DNA of 16,684 nt. Origin: CAXMST01 sp035267205. GTDB taxonomy: Bacteria > Actinomycetota > Thermoleophilia > Solirubrobacterales > 70-9. Below the pieces are notes generated by a model. The model made no database searches. It was not told where the DNA came from and saw only the letters and a list, made by a program, of their open reading frames with translations. The stretch spans positions 1-16,684 of the forward strand of contig DATFLZ010000125.1 in NCBI GenBank assembly GCA_035267205.1. The letters are read 5' to 3'. This document shows, in pieces, positions 12,624 through 16,684 of the stretch. A program made the position numbers and the translations under genes. The first letter of the stretch is position 1; each line of letters opens with the position of its first letter.

Positions 12624-13835
12624 ATGGGCTTCTTCAACAGGAAACAGTCGGATGACCGGCGTGGTGCGGATCCCGAGCCGCAGGCGCGAAACAGCGATCA
12701 GGACGGCGGCGCTCAGAGCGAGCGACCCACCGAGCCGATGGGGACCGGGGCCTCGGCGCCGGTGCAGTCACCGGAGACCGACTCGAACGAGTCCGCCGAG
12801 CGCGACCTGAAACCCCCCGAGCCGGAGGCAACCGAGCCCACCGTGGTCAAGACGCCCGAGCAGGACACCGGCAGCATCGAGAAGGACGAGCTGCGCCGCG
12901 CGGTGAGCGCGCGTGGCCGGGAGCAGGCACAGGCCGAGGACGCTGGCGAGACCGAAGAGGCCAAGGAGGCCGAAGCGGAGGACGCCCGTGTGTCCGCCGA
13001 GGATCTGATCGCTCCGACGCCGCAGCGCAAGCACCCGTTCCAGCCCGAGGTCGAACAGAAGCGGGGAGAGCGGCGGATGCAGGTCTATGCCTTCGCCAAT
13101 CAGAAGGGCGGGGTCGCGAAAACGACGACCACCCTGAACCTCGCGGTCGCGCTCAAGGAGTCGGGCCACGACGTGCTCTGCATCGATCTCGATCCCCAGG
13201 GCAACCTGACCATGAGCCAGGGGATCGACCCCGACGAGGTGGACAAGTCTCTGTACGACGTGCTCGTCAACCAGGCCCCGATCAGCGAGATCATCCGCCA
13301 CCAGGAGATCGACATCGCCGTGGCCTCGATCGACCTCGCCGGCGCCGAGATCGCGATGAGCACGCAGATCGGCCGCGAGCGGGCGCTGCAGAAGGCGCTT
13401 GCCGAGATCGAGGATCAGTACGACTTCGTCTGCATCGACACCCCGCCGAGCCTCGGCCTGCTGACGATCAACGCGCTGACGGCGGCGGACAAGGTGATCG
13501 TCCCCGTCCAGTGCGAGTATCTGTCGATGCGTGGCTTGATCCAACTCCAGAACACGCTGCAGATGATTCGCGAGAACCTCAATCCAGATGTGCAGATCGA
13601 GGGCATCCTGCCGACCATGCTCGACTCGCGCACGGTCCACGCCAAGGAGGCGGTGGAGATCCTCGAGGAGAACTTTGGCGATCTCGTCTTCAAGTCGAGG
13701 ATCAAGAAGGCGATCAAGTTCGCGGAGGCTCCGGTGAAGGGCAGCTCCGTTCTCAAGTACGATCCGGGCAGCAATGCGGCCGGGTACTATCGAGACCTTG
13801 CGGAGGAGGTCCTGACACATGGCGAGGCGACCTAA
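12624..13835 (+). CDS. ParA/Soj-family ATPase with 151-residue acidic N-terminal extension
   Basis: Residues 152-403 form a complete ParA-type ATPase: deviant Walker A NQKGGVAKTTT (159-169, signature Lys161 and catalytic Lys166), A' motif IDLDPQGN (187-194), Walker B YDFVCIDTPPS (266-276) and the VPVQCEYLSMRGLIQL region. Such proteins form ATP-dependent dimers on DNA or membrane and position chromosomes, plasmids or division proteins. Residues 1-151 are low-complexity, Glu/Pro/Asp-rich and probably disordered, starting MGFFNRKQ. The ATG at 12624 has AAGG about 9 nt upstream. A second in-frame ATG at 13077 has GGGGAG 8 nt upstream and would yield just the ATPase domain. No ParB gene or parS site is seen. 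The 3' end overlaps ftsZ by 17 bp, so a MipZ-like division-positioning role is an attractive inference. Confidence 0.88.
   Translation: MGFFNRKQSDDRRGADPEPQARNSDQDGGAQSERPTEPMGTGASAPVQSPETDSNESAERDLKPPEPEATEPTVVKTPEQDTGSIEKDELRRAVSARGREQAQAEDAGETEEAKEAEAEDARVSAEDLIAPTPQRKHPFQPEVEQKRGERRMQVYAFANQKGGVAKTTTTLNLAVALKESGHDVLCIDLDPQGNLTMSQGIDPDEVDKSLYDVLVNQAPISEIIRHQEIDIAVASIDLAGAEIAMSTQIGRERALQKALAEIEDQYDFVCIDTPPSLGLLTINALTAADKVIVPVQCEYLSMRGLIQLQNTLQMIRENLNPDVQIEGILPTMLDSRTVHAKEAVEILEENFGDLVFKSRIKKAIKFAEAPVKGSSVLKYDPGSNAAGYYRDLAEEVLTHGEAT
13063..13079 (+). promoter_or_regulatory. strong internal ribosome binding site and ATG within the ParA gene
   Basis: GGGGAG at 13063-13068 lies 8 nt before an in-frame ATG at 13077-13079, exactly at the start of the conserved ParA domain (MQVYAFANQKGG). 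Translation from here would give a 252-residue canonical-length ParA. It may be the true start or a second one. Confidence 0.5.
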
Positions 13836-15342
13836 GCGAGCCAGCATGCGCGAGGGTCCGCTCGCGGACCTGTTCCGCTCCACCGAGGCGCCCGACGATC
13901 CGCCCGAGCCGCCCGCCAGGCCCGAGCGCCGCGAGGAGCGCGAGGAGCGTGGGGCCGCTGCACCCGAGCCGCCGGCCGAGGAGCAGGAGACCTCCGCGCA
14001 GCCGGAGTCGACGCCTGAGTCCGAGCCGGTTGCCGAGGAGCCGCCCGCTCCCGAGCCCAAGCCTGAGTACAAGCCTCGCGACGAGCCCGTGCCCTCACCC
14101 GGGTCGACGTCCGCAGCATCCGAGCCTGGCGCCGTTCCCCGGCGCGAGCCCAAGGACCGCCTGCGCGACGTCTTCGGTCGTGGCGACGAGCGCGAGCCCG
14201 CCTACGGGCGCACCGAGCCCGCGGCTGCCGGTTCGGCTGCACCGGAGATCCACGATCCGCTGATCCGCGTCGTCGGCGTCGGCGGCGGTGGGGTCAACGC
14301 GGTCAATCGCATGGTCGAGGCCGGGATCAGCGGCGTCGAGTTCATGGCGGTCAACACCGATCTTCAATCCCTTCAGTCGAGCGCCGCCGACGTGACCATT
14401 CACATCGGTGGCGGCGTCACGCGCGGGCTCGGCTCGGGCTCCGACCCCGAGCTCGGTTACCGCGCCGCGTTCGAGGAGCAGGACCGAATCAAGCGGATGC
14501 TCAAGGGCTCCGACATGGTCTTCGTCGCCGCCGGTGCCGGCGGGGGCACCGGTACCGGTGCCGCGCCGGTCCTCGCCCGGCTCGCGCGGGACGTCGGCGC
14601 GCTCACCGTCGGCATCGTCACCCGCCCGTTCGGATTCGAGGGCACCCGCCGCGCCAAGCAGGCGGAGAAGGGCATCGACGCGCTCGCCGACGAGGTCGAC
14701 ACGCTGATCGTCGTCCCCAACGATCGCCTGCTCTCGGTCCTCGAGCGCAACACCTCGATGGTCGAGGCCTTCCGGGTCGCGGACGATGTTCTGCGCCAGG
14801 GCGTCCAGGGCATCTCCGATCTGATCACGCTTCCGGCCCTGATCAACCTCGACTTCGCCGATGTCCGCACGACGATGAGGGACGCCGGCCCGGCGCTGCT
14901 CGGAATCGGAATGGGAACCGGTGATACCCGCGCGTCGGTCGCGGCCGAGAAGGCGATCTCCTCGCCACTGCTCGAGACCTCGATCGAGGGGGCGCGGTCG
15001 ATCCTACTTTCGATCACCGGCGGTGGCGACCTCTCGCTGGTAGAGATCTCCGAAGCGGCACGGGTGATCCAGGAGGCTGCCCACCCGGAGGCCCACATCA
15101 TCTTCGGCGCCAACGTCGACGAGGACCTCCACGAGCAGATCTGGGTGACGGTGATCGCGACCCGTTTCGACGCCCGCGGCCGCCGCGCCGACGGGTCCTC
15201 GACCGGCGTCCACCGCTCCACGGCCCGGCCGTCCGCGCGTCGCGGCAAGTCCGATCGGACCGGTGCCAAGCGCGTCCCGCGCCACGACGAGCAGCAGCCG
15301 GGCGATCTCGGCATCGACGTCCCCGAGTTCATCCCGAACTAG
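13819..15342 (+). CDS. ftsZ: cell division GTPase FtsZ with N-terminal extension
   Basis: FtsZ is the tubulin-like GTPase that forms the division ring. The GTPase domain (about 148-450) carries VVGVGGGGVNAVNRM, the tubulin signature GAGGGTGTGAAP (239-250) and the T7 loop NLDFADVR (343-350), so polymerisation and GTP hydrolysis should be intact. A basic Arg-rich linker (451-497) leads to a C-terminal peptide ending DVPEFIPN, like the tail that binds membrane tethers. Residues 1-145 form an unusual Glu/Pro-rich extension; typical FtsZ proteins have only a few residues before the GTPase core. It contains two similar short motifs, PLADLFR (14-20) and RLRDVFGR (114-121). The ATG at 13819 follows GGAGGAGG (13802-13809) at 9 nt and overlaps the ParA stop by 17 bp, suggesting coupled translation. 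An ATG at 13846 is possible but less supported. Confidence 0.93.
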   Translation: MARRPKRASMREGPLADLFRSTEAPDDPPEPPARPERREEREERGAAAPEPPAEEQETSAQPESTPESEPVAEEPPAPEPKPEYKPRDEPVPSPGSTSAASEPGAVPRREPKDRLRDVFGRGDEREPAYGRTEPAAAGSAAPEIHDPLIRVVGVGGGGVNAVNRMVEAGISGVEFMAVNTDLQSLQSSAADVTIHIGGGVTRGLGSGSDPELGYRAAFEEQDRIKRMLKGSDMVFVAAGAGGGTGTGAAPVLARLARDVGALTVGIVTRPFGFEGTRRAKQAEKGIDALADEVDTLIVVPNDRLLSVLERNTSMVEAFRVADDVLRQGVQGISDLITLPALINLDFADVRTTMRDAGPALLGIGMGTGDTRASVAAEKAISSPLLETSIEGARSILLSITGGGDLSLVEISEAARVIQEAAHPEAHIIFGANVDEDLHEQIWVTVIATRFDARGRRADGSSTGVHRSTARPSARRGKSDRTGAKRVPRHDEQQPGDLGIDVPEFIPN

Positions 15343-15345
15343 TCC

Positions 15346-16684
15346 ATGACGGCGCCCCGCCCGCGCGGCGCCGTGGCCGCCGGACACCCGGAGACGGCAG
15401 AGGCCGGCGCCTGGGCGCTGCGCGAGGGCGGCAACGCGACCGACGCCGCGGTGGCCGCGATCGCGACCTCGATGGCCGTCGAGAGCCCGCTCACCGGCCT
15501 CGGCGCCGGCGGCTACATGCTCGTCTTCGAACCGGGAGCCGAGCCGGCGCTGCTCGACTTCTTCGTGGCAGCGCCGGGCCTTGGCGATCGCGAGCGCCGC
15601 TCCGAGCTGAATCCGATCGACGTCGACTTCGGCGGCACCGTGCAGGTCTTCAACATCGGCGCTGCCTCCTGCGGCGTGCCCGGGACCCCGGCTGGCCTGG
15701 TGGAGGCGAACCGGCGCTGGGGGTCGATGCCGCTCGAGACCCTGCTGCGGCCCGCGATCGGCCATGCCCGCAACGGCGTCCACGTCAATCGCCAGCAGGC
15801 GTACCTGCTCGAGATCCTCGGTCCGATCCTGACCCACGAGCCCGAGGGGATGGCCCTCTACGCGCCAGGCGGCTCGCCGCTGACGGAGGGCGACCGCTTC
15901 GTCTTCGCCGAGCTCGCCGAGGCGCTCGAGCTGCTGGCCGCGGAGGGCGCCGACCCCTACTACCGTGGGGACGTCGCCGGCCGGATCTGCGACTGGGTGG
16001 GGCAGCGGGGAGGGCAACTCGCCCCTGAGGATCTCGCCGCGTATGAGCCCGTGGCGCGTGACCCGGTCCGGATCCGCTTCATGGGCAGCGAGATCCTCAC
16101 CAACCCACCGCCCTCCTCGGGTGGTCTGCTGATCGCCCTGGTTCTGGCGCTGCTCGAGCGCCTCGAGCGCGCCGACCTGCCCGCGCTGGTGGCGGCGATG
16201 GAGGAGGCGCAGGAGGCACGGAGCATCGAGTTCGTGCAGGGCCTGAGCGAGCCCGGATTCGCCGACCGCTTCCTCGAGCCGCACCGGGTCGCTGAGGCGG
16301 AGCGCCGCTGCCGCGACGTCGTCCGTCCCGGAGGCCGACGCGCGGCTCCCGGTGATGCGCTCGGGTCGACCACCCACATCACGGCAGTCGACGGCGAGGG
16401 ACGCTGCGCCAGCGTCACCTGCTCCAACGGCACCGGCTCCGGACTGCTGGTGCCCGGCACCGGCGTCCACGTGAACAACATGCTCGGCGAGCAGGACCTG
16501 AATCCGTTCGGATTCCACGAGCACGAGCCGACTCGCAGGCTGCCCTCGATGATGTCGCCGACGGTGGTGCTCCGGAACGGGGAGCTCGAGGCCGGGATGG
16601 GCAGTGCGGGCTCAAACCGGATCCGTGATGCGGTGGCCCAGGCGATCGTCCGGATCGTGGTCGACGGAATGGAGGCGGCCGACG
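15346..16684 (+). CDS. ggt: gamma-glutamyltransferase family protein, 3' truncated by the window edge
   Basis: A continuous frame runs from ATG 15346, 3 nt after the ftsZ stop, to the window edge (446 residues seen). It matches gamma-glutamyltranspeptidase, an Ntn-hydrolase that cleaves or transfers the glutamyl group of glutathione and related peptides. Visible motifs are GHPETAEAG, the GNATDAAVA helix, GAGGYMLVF, CGVPGTPAGL, PPPSSGG, and the autoprocessing site GSTTHITAVD with predicted catalytic Thr342, which would become the first residue of the small subunit. MGSAGSNRIRDAV near the edge is the oxyanion/Gly-rich segment. Unlike the classical periplasmic enzyme it has no signal peptide, so it is probably cytosolic. 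Some relatives are acylases or other amidases, so substrate is uncertain. Its position suggests co-transcription with ftsZ. Confidence 0.87.
   Translation, partial: MTAPRPRGAVAAGHPETAEAGAWALREGGNATDAAVAAIATSMAVESPLTGLGAGGYMLVFEPGAEPALLDFFVAAPGLGDRERRSELNPIDVDFGGTVQVFNIGAASCGVPGTPAGLVEANRRWGSMPLETLLRPAIGHARNGVHVNRQQAYLLEILGPILTHEPEGMALYAPGGSPLTEGDRFVFAELAEALELLAAEGADPYYRGDVAGRICDWVGQRGGQLAPEDLAAYEPVARDPVRIRFMGSEILTNPPPSSGGLLIALVLALLERLERADLPALVAAMEEAQEARSIEFVQGLSEPGFADRFLEPHRVAEAERRCRDVVRPGGRRAAPGDALGSTTHITAVDGEGRCASVTCSNGTGSGLLVPGTGVHVNNMLGEQDLNPFGFHEHEPTRRLPSMMSPTVVLRNGELEAGMGSAGSNRIRDAVAQAIVRIVVDGMEAAD

Noticed and set aside
12768..14153. 461-codon minus-strand frame opposite the ParA/FtsZ region
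   Set aside because: The opposite strand carries intact ATPase and GTPase motifs, and this frame is low-complexity throughout.
15004..16524. 506-codon minus-strand frame opposite ftsZ and ggt
   Set aside because: The plus-strand GGT frame is open to the edge with catalytic motifs; the minus frame has none.

Overview
The window is very GC-rich bacterial DNA with dense, mostly intact genes and frequent GTG starts (one TTG). The housekeeping sigma factor, the paired Get3/ArsA-like ATPases and the general gene style point to a high-GC actinobacterium. My best guess is the Thermoleophilia (Solirubrobacterales-like), from recalled resemblance only; no database was searched. I see no phage genes, transposase, CRISPR array, tRNA or rRNA, so this looks like chromosomal core and lineage-specific DNA.

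Layout. (1) 1-1166, plus strand: the tail of an NAD(P)-binding oxidoreductase, then a putative lipoprotein alpha/beta hydrolase. (2) 1044-2996, minus strand: a tightly coupled run of a small charged protein, a YihY/BrkB-type membrane protein and an unknown beta-rich protein. The last of these overlaps the hydrolase gene tail to tail. (3) 2997-4534: a divergent intergenic region with a strong sigma-70-type promoter and a hairpin-plus-T6 element, leading into rpoD. (4) 4535-7943: structured DNA with a 27-nt inverted repeat, then a secreted S1 sulfatase and a PilT-type ATPase with a long acidic/proline tail. (5) 7944-10403: an HxlR regulator behind a perfect palindrome, then a 625-aa protein of unknown function. 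(6) 10411-12515, minus strand: two coupled Get3/ArsA-like ATPases. (7) 12624-16684, plus strand: a ParA-type ATPase overlapping ftsZ, both with about 150-residue disordered N-terminal extensions, followed 3 nt later by a gamma-glutamyltransferase that runs off the window.

How the genes may work together. The most interesting part is 8526-15342. Three deviant-Walker-A ATPases of one superfamily (two Get3-like, one ParA-like) sit within 3.5 kb, beside a large unknown protein and an N-terminally extended FtsZ. The ParA gene overlaps ftsZ by 17 bp, with a strong ribosome binding site inside the ParA end. This suggests a co-produced ParA/FtsZ division-positioning pair, similar in concept to MipZ-FtsZ, in a lineage where the canonical placement systems are unclear. 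That is inference from gene order and domains. The rpoD leader and the HxlR palindrome are the clearest regulatory signals. Several proteins here (PilT, the 625-aa protein, ParA, FtsZ) carry long acidic, Pro/Glu-rich tails or extensions, which is a recurring feature of this neighbourhood.
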